Part shown: piece after piece, positions 16,176 through 25,126 of the stretch | Numbering within the stretch: position 1 is the stretch's first letter | Layout of the letters: each line of letters opens with the position of its first letter | Assembly (NCBI GenBank): GCA_002342805.1 | Contig: DDQW01000023.1 | Span: 3,780-44,843 of the forward strand | Length of the DNA stretch: 41,064 bases | Source: Clostridiales bacterium UBA2432 | GTDB taxonomy: Bacteria; Bacillota; Clostridia; Lachnospirales; Vallitaleaceae | Direction of reading: 5' to 3' | Translations under genes and position numbers: made by a program | Notes under the pieces: generated by a model | Database searches by the model: none | Told to the model about the DNA's origin: nothing | What the model saw: the letters and a program-made list of their open reading frames with translations, nothing else

Positions 16176-16727
16176 TTAAGTTTCGTTTAAGAGGACCATG
16201 TGAATATGATCTTCCCATTGACCGCAGATTTTTAGATATTTTTTTGCTAAGCCTTCTTCGTGAAACCCTAGCTTTTTTACAAGGCTGAGTGAAGGTTTGT
16301 TACGTGGCATAATATTTGCCTCAATGCGGTGTAGGTCGAGTGTTAAGAAAGCGTATTCAATCACTTGAATGAGTGCTTCTTCCATATAGCCCTGACGTAG
16401 ATACTGCTGATCTATTTTATATCCTAAATTACAGGACTGAAAAACACCGCGAATGATATTTGAAAGAGAAATACTTCCGATGGGTTTTGAAGGATCGTCT
16501 TTTAGATATAACCAAAAGCGAACCATGCTAGATTCAGCTAAGCCTTGTTGGTCCCATCGAAGGAGTTGGCGCTGATGCTGCTTTGTATAAAAATAACTTT
16601 GTCTCAGTGGCTCATAGGGTTCAAAAAAACATTTGTTTTCGATGTAAAAATCCAAAACTTTGGAAGCCTGAGAAGGAGATATTGTTTTTATTATAAGGCG
16701 TTTTGATTCCAATTGTATTTTACGCAT
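16176..16727 (-). CDS. GNAT N-acetyltransferase, RimJ/RimL-like
   Basis: 183 residues. The start ATG at 16727 follows AAGGAGA by about 6 bp. The sequence opens with the typical LESKRLIIKTISPS strand, and the acetyl-CoA site is recognisable as LGYKIDQQYLRQGYMEEAL, followed by NKPSLSLVKKLGFHEEG. Proteins of this branch acetylate N-terminal amines of ribosomal proteins or small molecules; the substrate is not predictable here. It is transcribed divergently from the helicase gene and appears monocistronic. sRNA copy C lies immediately downstream on the same strand. Confidence 0.9.
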   Translation of the reverse strand: MRKIQLESKRLIIKTISPSQASKVLDFYIENKCFFEPYEPLRQSYFYTKQHQRQLLRWDQQGLAESSMVRFWLYLKDDPSKPIGSISLSNIIRGVFQSCNLGYKIDQQYLRQGYMEEALIQVIEYAFLTLDLHRIEANIMPRNKPSLSLVKKLGFHEEGLAKKYLKICGQWEDHIHMVLLNET

Positions 16728-16833
16728 AAGGTCTCCTTGTAAGGGTGCATAGCATTTATACTTTTTAGTATATCATTTTATGAGGCGATGACAAGATGTG
16801 TTTTTACAAATGACAGATTTTCCTTGATTTTTC

Positions 16834-16862
16834 TTGTAGAATGAGGTGCTTATGGGTATACT
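16834..16862 (+). promoter_or_regulatory. Sigma-A promoter of the helicase-nuclease gene
   Basis: TTGTAG (16834-16839), 17 bp, TATACT (16857-16862). The predicted transcript starts near 16869, downstream of the ATG at 16841, so translation should begin at 16895 or 16910. Confidence 0.65.
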
Positions 16863-16909
16863 TAGTGTATGAGCGTCAAAACGAAGGTGGATATATGGGA
16901 GGCGTAAAA

Positions 16910-19900
16910 ATGCGAGAGGTATTAAAAACCTATAAGGACCGGTTAGTGAATATTAGCGGTCGTAATCGAAGTCTAATTCTAAGAAAAGTGCATAAAAAAA
17001 GAAGTTTCGACCTGTATCGAAGCTTTATCGAGCAAAAGATTGATGTGTCCATATTGATCGAGTATATTCTTGGTGATATGTCCAAGTCTCTGTTGATATT
17101 AGATGACCCCTATAAAACGCGAAAGACCAAGTTGCAGGAGTTTGATGAAATCATTCGACAAGAGGAAGAACAAGAGATTGCGGCCTTGTCAAATATGATG
17201 AAAAAGCAAGAAGGTCTAACCGTGGACGAACAAGAGGTGCTTAAAAAGCGTCGCAGCGAGATCGAAGAAAAATATTTGACACGTAAAGAAGAAGCCAGGG
17301 CCAAGATAGAGAAAAATTATGAAACCGCCTTAATGCTATCGAACCATTTAAACTACTTGCATCGTGAGACCCTGGCCATTGAGAAAGAAACCGGTAAATA
17401 CGAGCTGTCGATTGGCTTTCCCTTTGTAGAAGGACGGTTTCGGGATGGCAACTTTGTACGGGCCCCTTTTTTCCTTTTTCCCATTGAGCTTGAAGTTCGT
17501 GGCAATAGATGGTATATCAAAAACAGTGATTCTAGGGAACCTATGGTCAACAAGGTCTTCCTATTTGCAGCCAATAAATGTCATCAATCAAGGATTAAAG
17601 ACTATGACGACTTTGAATTTTCAACACTTGTTCCGAACGAGATTGAGGCGATTGTTAGCCGTGAACTTGAAACAATGGGCATGGTGACTGTCGATGATCA
17701 TGTTCAGTATGAACAGCTTGGCGGGTATACCAACGCGACCTTGCCCCAGTATGTATCGGGAGAATTGTTTGTAAAATCTTATATTGTCATGGGGCAATTT
17801 CCAATCTCAAATGCAATCTATTCAGATTATGAAGCCTTAGAAGCTCTTGATGAGCCGGATGCATTTAACCAAAGCTTATCAAAACTCTTGGCAAACGAAA
17901 GTGATGCTGAAGAGATTGATGATGGGATGAAGACCCATTATCGACAGAGTCTCTATACGATGATGCCGGTGGACTATAGCCAAGAAACTGCACTTGAGAC
18001 TTTGGAAAAAACAGATCAGATGGTTATCTACGGTCCTCCGGGAACGGGTAAATCCCAGACCATCAGCAATATGGTCTCCGATGCCTTAGCAAAAGGCAAG
18101 CGTGTGCTTGTGGTCTCGCAAAAAAGAGCCGCCTTGGATGTTCTATATAATCGGCTTGCCTTGATTCAGTCTAAACTGATGCTTATTCATGATGCCAATA
18201 AAGATAAGAAAAACTTTTATGAAAAATTACGTCAGCAATTGGAACAAGGCTTTGATATTCAAGGTCTTGAAAATCGCCAAAGCTTTGAAGAAAATTCAGT
18301 AAAAATCAATGACTTGATTGACCATTTGCAATGTGTTGAACGGGAACTAACAAAAACGCGAACCTTTGGAATTACCCTCCAAGAAATGTACACAAAATCC
18401 GAAGGGATATTTAGTCAAGAAGATCCCAGATATCCTTATTTTAAAGCCTTTCGGGACGATAATCCGTTTATGACTTATACCTATCCGGAATTGAATCAAT
18501 CCTTTGAAAAGTTGAATAAACAGCCCTACATTGTGGATACTTATCATAAATATGGAACTTTAGTGGATAACTATCATTATCTTCCCCTTATTCGAGAAAA
18601 TCTGAATTTCATGGAAAAAGATCGTCTTGTCAAAGATTGTGAACAAATACTAGCCTTTGAGGAAAAAATTCAAAGCATGGATCCTGAGATTTATCAAGCA
18701 ATTACACGCCAATACACCCTAGACAAACAAAGGATTGATGCGGATTTACTGACTATCTTAGCTAAAAATTATAATCAGGAAAAAAATGGAGACTTAGTTG
18801 AAGAAGCAAAGATTGGCTGGTGGAATCTCCCCGGGTGGGTCAAGCATGCAGTTAAAAGCAAGGAACGTCGAGACAAACGTCAACTGTATGAAGAGGAAGA
18901 AGCTAAATATATAAGGACCTTCACTGAAAATGCGCAAGCTATTAATGTCATGATGACAGAAGTTTTTAGCTTGATGGATGTACTATCGAATGAAGGAAAA
19001 GTTAAGATTTTAAAAGCGCTCGTAGACCCTAAAAATATCTTTGCACAGATTAAAAACATTGAAGCGAGTATTAAAAGTTATGATTACTATCAAGAACTTA
19101 TGGTCAGTATCTATGGATTGGATACCATCGATTTAATGTTATTAGAATATGCCTTTACCCATGGTAAAGATGTCAAATATATGGAAGTCATGTTGGATAA
19201 CTTGCTTGAGTTTATTATTTTAGAGCAAATTCAGGCGATTGAGAAAACCGAAGAGTTTAATGAATTTTATCTTTACTATAATCGGTTCAATCAGATTACC
19301 GACGAGATTCAGGCATTGATGCAAAACAATGAATCTCAGACCTCCAAGATTATTCATAGCTATTGGAATGACCAGATGCAAATCTTCTTAGGCGATGCTA
19401 ATTATAAAGAAATGAAGCGTCAAGCAGAGAAAAAACGGCGTTTGTGGCCCATTCGTAACCTGATTTTTGAGTTTACCAATCTACTCTTTACCATGTATCC
19501 GTGTTGGCTCATGAGTCCGGAGACGGTCTCGGAAGTACTTCCTTTGAAAAACGATATTTTTGATTTGATTATTTTTGATGAAGCATCTCAGATGTTTGTT
19601 GAAAATGCCATTCCGACCATCTATCGTGGAGCCAAGATTGTTATTGCCGGAGATGATCAGCAGCTTCGACCGACATCCGCTTTTTTAGCACGTGTAGAGG
19701 AGGATGACGACGAAGTTATTGATATTAAAATCGCAGCAGCCCTTGAAGAAGAGAGCCTTTTAGATCTTGCCAAAGTAACCTATACACCCGTGCATTTGAA
19801 CTATCATTACCGTTCAGAATTTGAAGAATTGATTCAATTTTCCAATCATGCCTTTTACAATGGCCGGCTAAATGTCTCACCCAACCGTGTCAAATGCAAC

Positions 19901-21103
19901 TATGATAAAACAGCCCCTATTGAGCGGATTAAAGTAGACGGACGTTGGGAAGACCGTCGAAATAATGTGGAAGCCAATCGTATCGTAGACTTGGTTGATC
20001 AGTTGTTACGCACACGCAATAATAAGGAAAGTATCGGAATTATTACTTTTAATATCAATCAAAAGGACCTAATTGAAGACCTTCTAGAAACAAGGTGTCA
20101 GATTGATGAAACTTTTAAAACCTTATATTTAGAAGAACAGCAGCGACGTCATAAAGAAGAAGATGTATCTATTTTTGTCAAAAATATTGAAAACGTGCAA
20201 GGGGATGAACGAGATATTATTATTTTCTCAGTCGGCTATGCACCCAACGAAGCGGGAAAAATATCTGTCAACTTTGGTTCTTTGTCCCAGGACGGTGGAG
20301 AAAACCGCTTGAATGTTGCCATTAGCCGTGCAAAGAAAAAAAGCTATGTGGTCACCTCTATTGAACCGGAAGTCTTGATGGTATCTCAAACGAAAAATCG
20401 AGGTGCAAAACTATTTAAACAATACCTGCATTATGCCAAAGAAGTCTCGGATCAAGCCCAAGAGCGTCAAGATTTGCTTCTTCAGCGACTGTCCTCTCAG
20501 GAAAGCCTAGAAGCCCAAGAAACAGATACGTTTGTGGAAGAACTCAGTGTCGCCTTGCGTCAAGACGGATTTCGTGTGGATAATCATGTTGGACGGGGAC
20601 GTTATCAGATTGATGCAGCCATCTGGGATGAAAATCGACAAGCCTATATCCTAGGAATAGAGACAGATTCAGCGGTATATACGAGTGGACAAAGCTTATT
20701 AGAACGAGACGTATATCGTCAGCGTTTCTATCAAGTTCGAGACTGGGATGTTTTGCGGGTATGGACCTATGATTGGTGGAAAGACCGTCAGGGCGTTTTG
20801 GACCAGATTAAAAAGCACCTGGATCAAAAGTCAGAGTTGCCGGAGTCTGTAACCAAGGGAAGCCAACAAACAACAAAATATCATTTGGTCGGGAAGACCG
20901 AAGAAGCCGTTTGCTGGTATGGAGACAAAGTTCGTCTTTTAGACAAAGGAACGGAAGAGATTTTTGAAGTCCTTATCGACGGCGAATCCGACGAGATGTT
21001 AAATGAGTTTAAACAGCAGCTAATCGGCAAAAAAATAAGCGATACGCTGGCGTATCGCAATTATGAATATATAATCGAAAGCATTATAAAGCTGAAAAAA
21101 TAG
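16910..21103 (+). CDS. Giant SF1 helicase (DUF4011/UPF1-like) with C-terminal Vsr-like nuclease
   Basis: About 1397 residues from ATG 16910 (GGGAGG 7 bp upstream; ATG 16895 is a close alternative). Order: an N-terminal region starting LKTYKDRLVNISGRNRSL as in DUF4011 proteins; Walker A GPPGTGKS at 375-382; a long charged insertion; Walker B IIFDEAS with D890/E891; GDDQQLRP; YHYRSEF; NVQGDERDIIIFSVGY; LNVAISRAKKK. A PD-(D/E)xK domain of the Vsr/MTES_1575 type follows (YQIDAAIW, LGIETDS, RDVYRQRFY, VLRVWTYDWW). The last ~80 residues (VRLLDKG to LIGKKISDTL) weakly resemble a GreA/GreB C-terminal domain. DUF4011-helicase-Vsr fusions have been reported among single-gene antiphage proteins; a defence role here is inferred. 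It ends 7 bp from a convergent gene. Confidence 0.85.
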   Translation: MREVLKTYKDRLVNISGRNRSLILRKVHKKRSFDLYRSFIEQKIDVSILIEYILGDMSKSLLILDDPYKTRKTKLQEFDEIIRQEEEQEIAALSNMMKKQEGLTVDEQEVLKKRRSEIEEKYLTRKEEARAKIEKNYETALMLSNHLNYLHRETLAIEKETGKYELSIGFPFVEGRFRDGNFVRAPFFLFPIELEVRGNRWYIKNSDSREPMVNKVFLFAANKCHQSRIKDYDDFEFSTLVPNEIEAIVSRELETMGMVTVDDHVQYEQLGGYTNATLPQYVSGELFVKSYIVMGQFPISNAIYSDYEALEALDEPDAFNQSLSKLLANESDAEEIDDGMKTHYRQSLYTMMPVDYSQETALETLEKTDQMVIYGPPGTGKSQTISNMVSDALAKGKRVLVVSQKRAALDVLYNRLALIQSKLMLIHDANKDKKNFYEKLRQQLEQGFDIQGLENRQSFEENSVKINDLIDHLQCVERELTKTRTFGITLQEMYTKSEGIFSQEDPRYPYFKAFRDDNPFMTYTYPELNQSFEKLNKQPYIVDTYHKYGTLVDNYHYLPLIRENLNFMEKDRLVKDCEQILAFEEKIQSMDPEIYQAITRQYTLDKQRIDADLLTILAKNYNQEKNGDLVEEAKIGWWNLPGWVKHAVKSKERRDKRQLYEEEEAKYIRTFTENAQAINVMMTEVFSLMDVLSNEGKVKILKALVDPKNIFAQIKNIEASIKSYDYYQELMVSIYGLDTIDLMLLEYAFTHGKDVKYMEVMLDNLLEFIILEQIQAIEKTEEFNEFYLYYNRFNQITDEIQALMQNNESQTSKIIHSYWNDQMQIFLGDANYKEMKRQAEKKRRLWPIRNLIFEFTNLLFTMYPCWLMSPETVSEVLPLKNDIFDLIIFDEASQMFVENAIPTIYRGAKIVIAGDDQQLRPTSAFLARVEEDDDEVIDIKIAAALEEESLLDLAKVTYTPVHLNYHYRSEFEELIQFSNHAFYNGRLNVSPNRVKCNYDKTAPIERIKVDGRWEDRRNNVEANRIVDLVDQLLRTRNNKESIGIITFNINQKDLIEDLLETRCQIDETFKTLYLEEQQRRHKEEDVSIFVKNIENVQGDERDIIIFSVGYAPNEAGKISVNFGSLSQDGGENRLNVAISRAKKKSYVVTSIEPEVLMVSQTKNRGAKLFKQYLHYAKEVSDQAQERQDLLLQRLSSQESLEAQETDTFVEELSVALRQDGFRVDNHVGRGRYQIDAAIWDENRQAYILGIETDSAVYTSGQSLLERDVYRQRFYQVRDWDVLRVWTYDWWKDRQGVLDQIKKHLDQKSELPESVTKGSQQTTKYHLVGKTEEAVCWYGDKVRLLDKGTEEIFEVLIDGESDEMLNEFKQQLIGKKISDTLAYRNYEYIIESIIKLKK

Positions 21104-21110
21104 ATATGAG

Positions 21111-21836
21111 TTAGTTGTATCCGCGAAGAAAAATGCTGGGATGTATATGCAAAAGGGACTCAATCCAGTCGGTGAGAGTCTCTTTTTTAATAGCGGTAAA
21201 GGGTGTTGCAAGCAACTGCATGGGACTATAGACATACTCTTGAAGATACCACGCTGTTGACGGCGGGAGTCCAAGATTAACTAACCACTCAGCAGTTTGA
21301 GTGAGGGTCGATAATGTATGAAGCTCTTGAAGAATGGTGGTTCGAAGTTCAAAAGAAAAGTTTGGATCCGAATGGTTAATAAGGTGGTAAAGACTAGCCT
21401 CTATGGATTGGATAGGAACCCTTTTTCCACAGGTTGTCTCATAATCCCTTGCGCTATTTTTAATATCCATAGCAAGATAGTCGAGGAGACCTTCATCCAG
21501 TAGGTCGGCTAGCATGGAAGGATTAGAACCATTGGTATCGAGCTTTACTTTAAGACCAAGCTCTTTAATTGAGCGGATAAGCTGAGGTAGATCTTTTTGA
21601 AGCGTGGGTTCGCCCCCGGTTATGCAGACTCCTTCAATAAGATGACGCCGTTTTTTGAGTGTAGGTAAGACGGTGTCAAGGATATTGTCATCAGCAGATA
21701 TTGTGCCCGCGGGTGGTATCAAGTCTTTGTTGTGGCAAAAAGGACACAAAAAATTACACCCTTGTAAAAAAAGGGTGGACGCAAGATGGTTGGGATAATC
21801 TAATAATGTTGTTTTTGTCATTGCGCTTATAAACAT
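21111..21836 (-). CDS. Radical-SAM activating enzyme, anaerobic NTP reductase activase-like
   Basis: 241 residues. The iron-sulfur motif C27-x3-C31-x2-C34 (GCNFLCPFCHNK) is followed by GGEPTLQ for SAM binding, then LDTNGSNP and MDIKN, as in glycyl-radical activases of the NrdG/PflA group. Such enzymes generate the glycyl radical on class III ribonucleotide reductase or a related enzyme and work only without oxygen. No reductase gene is nearby. The ATG at 21836 has GGAG 5 bp upstream. It follows the DivIVA-like gene by 33 bp on the same strand, probably as one operon, and ends tail-to-tail with the helicase gene. Confidence 0.88.
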   Translation of the reverse strand: MFISAMTKTTLLDYPNHLASTLFLQGCNFLCPFCHNKDLIPPAGTISADDNILDTVLPTLKKRRHLIEGVCITGGEPTLQKDLPQLIRSIKELGLKVKLDTNGSNPSMLADLLDEGLLDYLAMDIKNSARDYETTCGKRVPIQSIEASLYHLINHSDPNFSFELRTTILQELHTLSTLTQTAEWLVNLGLPPSTAWYLQEYVYSPMQLLATPFTAIKKETLTDWIESLLHIHPSIFLRGYN

Positions 21837-21869
21837 AATTACTCCAAGTTCTTTATTTTGATATATATG

Positions 21870-22304
21870 CTAGCGATCATTGGCGCTTGATTCGTAATTC
21901 ATTTCAATAATGGAGTGGTCTGATTCTGAACGTTTTGCATGAATGGACTTATTAATCTTATCAAGAGATGCATATAGATTGCTAAAATCGTCATTATTCA
22001 TAGAAATAACATAACGATGAATCATTTGATTATATTGAGATTGGAATGCGTCTAGCTTCATTCGAATATGCTTGATCTTACGTTCAAGAGACATGAGTTG
22101 TTGATAAGCATCGCCTTCAATAGCGGCTGCCTTTTCTTCAGCTTCCGTAATTATATTGCGTGCAGCCATTTCTGCGTGTACCATGGCATTAGTAACGGCC
22201 TCTGCATTTTTCTTATGCTTTTTGATTTCCTCATTCAGCAAGAAAATATAATTGTCAACTTCCTCCGGGTCATATCCGCGCTTTACAATATTAAACTTCT
22301 CCAA
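21870..22304 (-). CDS. DivIVA-domain protein, TTG start
   Basis: 144 residues from a TTG at 22304, chosen because AGGAGA (22317-22312) is correctly spaced and because the protein then begins MEKFNIVKRGYDPEEVDNYI, the canonical DivIVA N-terminus (membrane-curvature binding). Longer in-frame ATG starts would add unrelated residues in front of this motif. The rest is a predicted coiled coil (about 25-95) with a polar tail. DivIVA/GpsB-type proteins mark cell poles and septa and organise division or wall growth. This short form could be a paralogue rather than the main DivIVA. A good divergent promoter (TTGAAA, 17 bp, TAAAAT) precedes it. Confidence 0.83.
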   Translation of the reverse strand: MEKFNIVKRGYDPEEVDNYIFLLNEEIKKHKKNAEAVTNAMVHAEMAARNIITEAEEKAAAIEGDAYQQLMSLERKIKHIRMKLDAFQSQYNQMIHRYVISMNNDDFSNLYASLDKINKSIHAKRSESDHSIIEMNYESSANDR

Positions 22305-22416
22305 TGTACAATCTCCTCTCAACATGATGCATGGTCTGATGACCATAGCAAATGAATAAACTCCCTTGTTATAAATTCACAAAAAATAATCAGTCATCCT
22401 CAACATAACTAGATAT

Positions 22417-22445
22417 ATTTTAGCATGTTATGAACGCGATTTCAA
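22417..22445 (-). promoter_or_regulatory. Sigma-A promoter of the DivIVA-like operon
   Basis: On the minus strand TTGAAA (22445-22440), 17 bp, TAAAAT (22422-22417). It lies back-to-back with the tadA promoter, only 10 bp apart. Confidence 0.7.
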
Positions 22446-22455
22446 GGAAATTGTC

Positions 22456-22484
22456 TTGACAATTGTGAAAAAAACCATTATATA
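22456..22484 (+). promoter_or_regulatory. Sigma-A promoter of tadA
   Basis: Perfect TTGACA (22456-22461), 17 bp, TATATA (22479-22484), 36 bp before the tadA ATG. Confidence 0.75.
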
Positions 22485-22520
22485 TTAGAATGATAATAAA
22501 TCCAAGAAATGAGGTCTTTG

Positions 22521-22997
22521 ATGGACGCTGAAAAAGATAGAAATTATATGGAAATTGCATTAGAAGAAGCGAGGAAAGCCTATGCAATCAATGAGGTACC
22601 CATTGGGGCGGTGATTGTCTATAGGGATCAAATCATCGGTCGAGGCTATAATCGACGCAACACCGATAAGTCTACCTTGGCACATGCCGAGATTCTTGCC
22701 ATGGAAGAAGCCATGGCCTTTATCGGTGACTGGCGATTAGAAGAGACAACTATGTATATCACCTTAGAACCTTGCCCCATGTGCGCGGGGGCCATTGTTC
22801 AAGCCCGAATCCCTCGTGTTGTTCTCGGGGCCATGAATCCCAAAGCCGGAAGTGCAGGTTCCGTGGTCAATCTCCTAAATGAGCCAAAGTTCAATCATCA
22901 AGTCCAGGTTGAATATGATATGTGTCATGACGCGTGTAAAGCCATACTTCAAGATTTTTTTAAAGAACTTCGTGAGCAGAAGAAAGGCTTGCGTTGA
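22521..22997 (+). CDS. tadA: tRNA-specific adenosine deaminase TadA
   Basis: 158 residues from ATG 22521; the in-frame ATG at 22509 overlaps the GAGG that serves as ribosome site. The zinc deaminase motifs are complete: H55-A-E57 with the catalytic Glu, and P84-C85-P-M-C88. TadA converts A34 to inosine in tRNA-Arg(ACG), allowing one tRNA to read CGU, CGC and CGA, and is normally essential. Length and motif spacing are typical. The 3' end overlaps the convergent AraC-family gene by 38 bp. Confidence 0.95.
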   Translation: MDAEKDRNYMEIALEEARKAYAINEVPIGAVIVYRDQIIGRGYNRRNTDKSTLAHAEILAMEEAMAFIGDWRLEETTMYITLEPCPMCAGAIVQARIPRVVLGAMNPKAGSAGSVVNLLNEPKFNHQVQVEYDMCHDACKAILQDFFKELREQKKGLR

Positions 22998-23886
22998 CCA
23001 TTTCTTTAAAATTTTTGCGATATTGAAGTGGGGTGAGCTCTTTAAAGGACTTAAACTGTTCAATAAAGTAGCTTGTTGTTGAAAAACCGACCGTCAAACC
23101 GATGTCGGTAACACTTTCATCTGTGGTGGTCAGCATATTTGCCGCTTTGGTCACACGCATAAAGTTCACATAGTCACTAAAGTTTTGATGCATCTTGGCC
23201 TTGAAAAAGCGGGAAAAATAGCTATAACTCATGTTACATAATTCAGCCACTTCTTGGACATCGATGGTGCGATTAAAATTAGCATCCACATAATCAAATA
23301 CCTTTTGTAAGCGTTGAATATTTTGGGCGTTTAATCCATGGTCTAGGTTTAAATGAACGCTTTTTTCATTCCAACTCCGTAAAATCCATAAAAAAATCCG
23401 ACCGATATGATTTCGAATAGCCAGTTCGAAGCCATATTTTTTTTCGCCATCTTCTTGAAGAATCTGATTGAGTAAATCCGGAATGAAGGTATTTCTTATC
23501 TCCCGTGCAGGAAACCGCTTTTGATGAGTTGCGGATTTTAAGGTAAAGGGCAAGACGTATTTGGACTCAAAAATACTTTCCGGGGTTGTGTAGAGCAGTT
23601 CCGGTTTGAAGCGGATGACGATATATTGGTTTTTTTCTTCGGAGAGGGCGAAAACATGATGCACCTCCATGGAATTAATAATCATCATATCGCCCCGATC
23701 GATTAAAAAATCGACGCCGTCTAAAATAACGCGAAATTGCCCGGATAGGCAGTAGAGAATCTCAATATGGGTGTGATAGTGGGCTCCGACCATGGTGGAT
23801 TGACCTTCAGACTCTTGTATGTGTGATTTGAAAGGGTAGGCAATACCGTTTTCAACGAATTTTTCATCTTCATAAAAACCAATCAT
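22960..23886 (-). CDS. AraC-family transcriptional regulator with cupin sensor domain
   Basis: 308 residues from ATG 23886, preceded by AAAGGAT; upstream in-frame starts add a hydrophobic stretch that does not belong to the family. The N-terminal cupin (about 25-110) has a GAHYHTHIEILYCLSG metal/ligand motif. The C-terminal ~100 residues are an AraC helix-turn-helix pair (VAELCNMSYSYFSRFFK and VGFSTTSYFIEQFK). It is divergent from the oxidoreductase/isomerase operon and likely activates it in response to a sugar or its oxidised product. Its 3' end overlaps tadA by 38 bp tail-to-tail, so the two transcripts are antisense there. Confidence 0.92.
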   Translation of the reverse strand: MIGFYEDEKFVENGIAYPFKSHIQESEGQSTMVGAHYHTHIEILYCLSGQFRVILDGVDFLIDRGDMMIINSMEVHHVFALSEEKNQYIVIRFKPELLYTTPESIFESKYVLPFTLKSATHQKRFPAREIRNTFIPDLLNQILQEDGEKKYGFELAIRNHIGRIFLWILRSWNEKSVHLNLDHGLNAQNIQRLQKVFDYVDANFNRTIDVQEVAELCNMSYSYFSRFFKAKMHQNFSDYVNFMRVTKAANMLTTTDESVTDIGLTVGFSTTSYFIEQFKSFKELTPLQYRKNFKEMVNASLSSAHEVL

Positions 23887-23976
23887 AGGATAATCCTTTC
23901 TAAAAAACAAAATGACAATGACAAATTTGTGATATTTTTCTATAGATTCATTATAGTATAAAAAGGAGAAGTTGGC

Positions 23977-23982
23977 TATACT
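23977..23982 (+). promoter_or_regulatory. Possible activator-dependent -10 of the oxidoreductase/isomerase operon
   Basis: TATACT is in place 53 bp before the ATG, but the -35 position at 17 bp (TAGTAT) does not resemble the consensus, as expected for an AraC-activated promoter. The box sits in a near-palindrome TATACTTAGTATA. On the opposite strand a TATAAT at about 23949-23954 could serve the regulator gene. Confidence 0.4.
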
Positions 23983-24034
23983 TAGTATATGATTCATCAA
24001 TAGTGAACTATTTTAAATATTAGGAGGTTTTATC

Positions 24035-25114
24035 ATGGAAAAAGTAAAAGTAGGTATTGTAGGATGTGGTGGAATTGGAACCCAAAAACATTTACCGGCC
24101 CTTTCGGCCTTAGACTATGTTGAAGTCGTTGCATTTTGCGACCTTGTTGAAGAACGTGCCAAAAAAGCAGCAAAGGAATTTGGAGTAGAAGGTGCAAAAG
24201 TATATACAGATTATAAGGACTTGTTAAAGGATTCTGAGATTCAGACCATTCATGTCTGTACGCCAAATAAATCCCATAAAGATATTAGTATCGATGCACT
24301 CCATGCCAATAAGCATGTCTTGTGTGAGAAGCCCATGGCAAAAACAGCAGCCGATGCCAAGGCAATGCTTCAAGCGGCAAAAGAGACTGGGAATCTTCTG
24401 TCTGTCGGATACCAAAATCGTTATCGTGAAGATAGCCGCTATCTAAAAAAGGCATGCCAACGGGGCGACTTGGGTGAGATCTATTTTGCAAAAGCCCATG
24501 CTGTTCGTCGACGTGCCGTGCCGACGTGGGGCGTATTCTTAAATGAAGAAGAACAAGGTGGGGGACCTTTAATCGATATCGGAACCCATGCACTTGACTT
24601 AACCTTATGGTTAATGGACAATTATAAAGTAAAAAGTGTTAAAGGAAGTGTTTACAAAAAACTTGGTGACCAAACAGAAACTGGCAATGCCTTTGGCGAC
24701 TGGGATCCTGAAGAATTCAAGGTGGAAGATTCTGCTTTTGGTTTTATTACAATGGAAAACGGTGCAACTATTATCTTAGAATCTAGCTGGGCATTGAACA
24801 CCTTAGATGTTGGTGAAGCAAAGACAACGCTTTGCGGAACAAAAGCCGGTGCAGATATGCGCGACGGCCTACGTTTTAACATGGCTGATCTAGGTAAACT
24901 GGCAGAGAAAAAGCCGGCACTTGGGGCAGATGGTGTTGATTTTTACGAAGGTGGCGATGATAAACCGGAAGTCATCGAAGCAAAAACTTTCTATGATGCA
25001 GTGATGAACGGTAGTGAACTTGTTGTTAAGCCAGAGCAAGCTCTAGTTGTTACTGAGATTTTAGAAGCCATATATGAATCAGCACGTACCGGAAAAACAA
25101 TTGAGTTCGAATAA
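24035..25114 (+). CDS. Gfo/Idh/MocA-family NAD(P)-dependent sugar oxidoreductase
   Basis: 359 residues. The N-terminal Rossmann fold begins VKVGIVGCGGIGTQKHLPAL and includes CTPNKSHKDI and the family motif CEKPMAKT, whose Lys is near the active site; the C-terminal domain contains GGGPLIDIGTHALDLTLWL with the conserved Asp and His. A TAGGAGG site precedes the ATG. Members oxidise a sugar or cyclitol hydroxyl, often C2 or C3. It is the first of four genes: oxidoreductase, TIM barrel, TIM barrel, oxidoreductase, with gaps of 2-22 bp. The exact substrate is not decidable; inositol-type and glycoside C3 oxidation are both possible. Confidence 0.92.
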   Translation: MEKVKVGIVGCGGIGTQKHLPALSALDYVEVVAFCDLVEERAKKAAKEFGVEGAKVYTDYKDLLKDSEIQTIHVCTPNKSHKDISIDALHANKHVLCEKPMAKTAADAKAMLQAAKETGNLLSVGYQNRYREDSRYLKKACQRGDLGEIYFAKAHAVRRRAVPTWGVFLNEEEQGGGPLIDIGTHALDLTLWLMDNYKVKSVKGSVYKKLGDQTETGNAFGDWDPEEFKVEDSAFGFITMENGATIILESSWALNTLDVGEAKTTLCGTKAGADMRDGLRFNMADLGKLAEKKPALGADGVDFYEGGDDKPEVIEAKTFYDAVMNGSELVVKPEQALVVTEILEAIYESARTGKTIEFE

Positions 25115-25126
25115 GAGGAGGTTACT

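Noticed and set aside
16857..16872. Shared TATACTTAGT(G/A)TATGA motif upstream of the helicase and of the Gfo/Idh/MocA operon (23977)
   Set aside because: Both sit at -10 positions, so the likeness is adequately explained by promoter composition; two occurrences do not support a common regulator.
16841..16909. N-terminal extension of the helicase to ATG 16841
   Set aside because: The predicted transcript starts near 16869, and good ribosome sites precede 16895 and 16910 instead.
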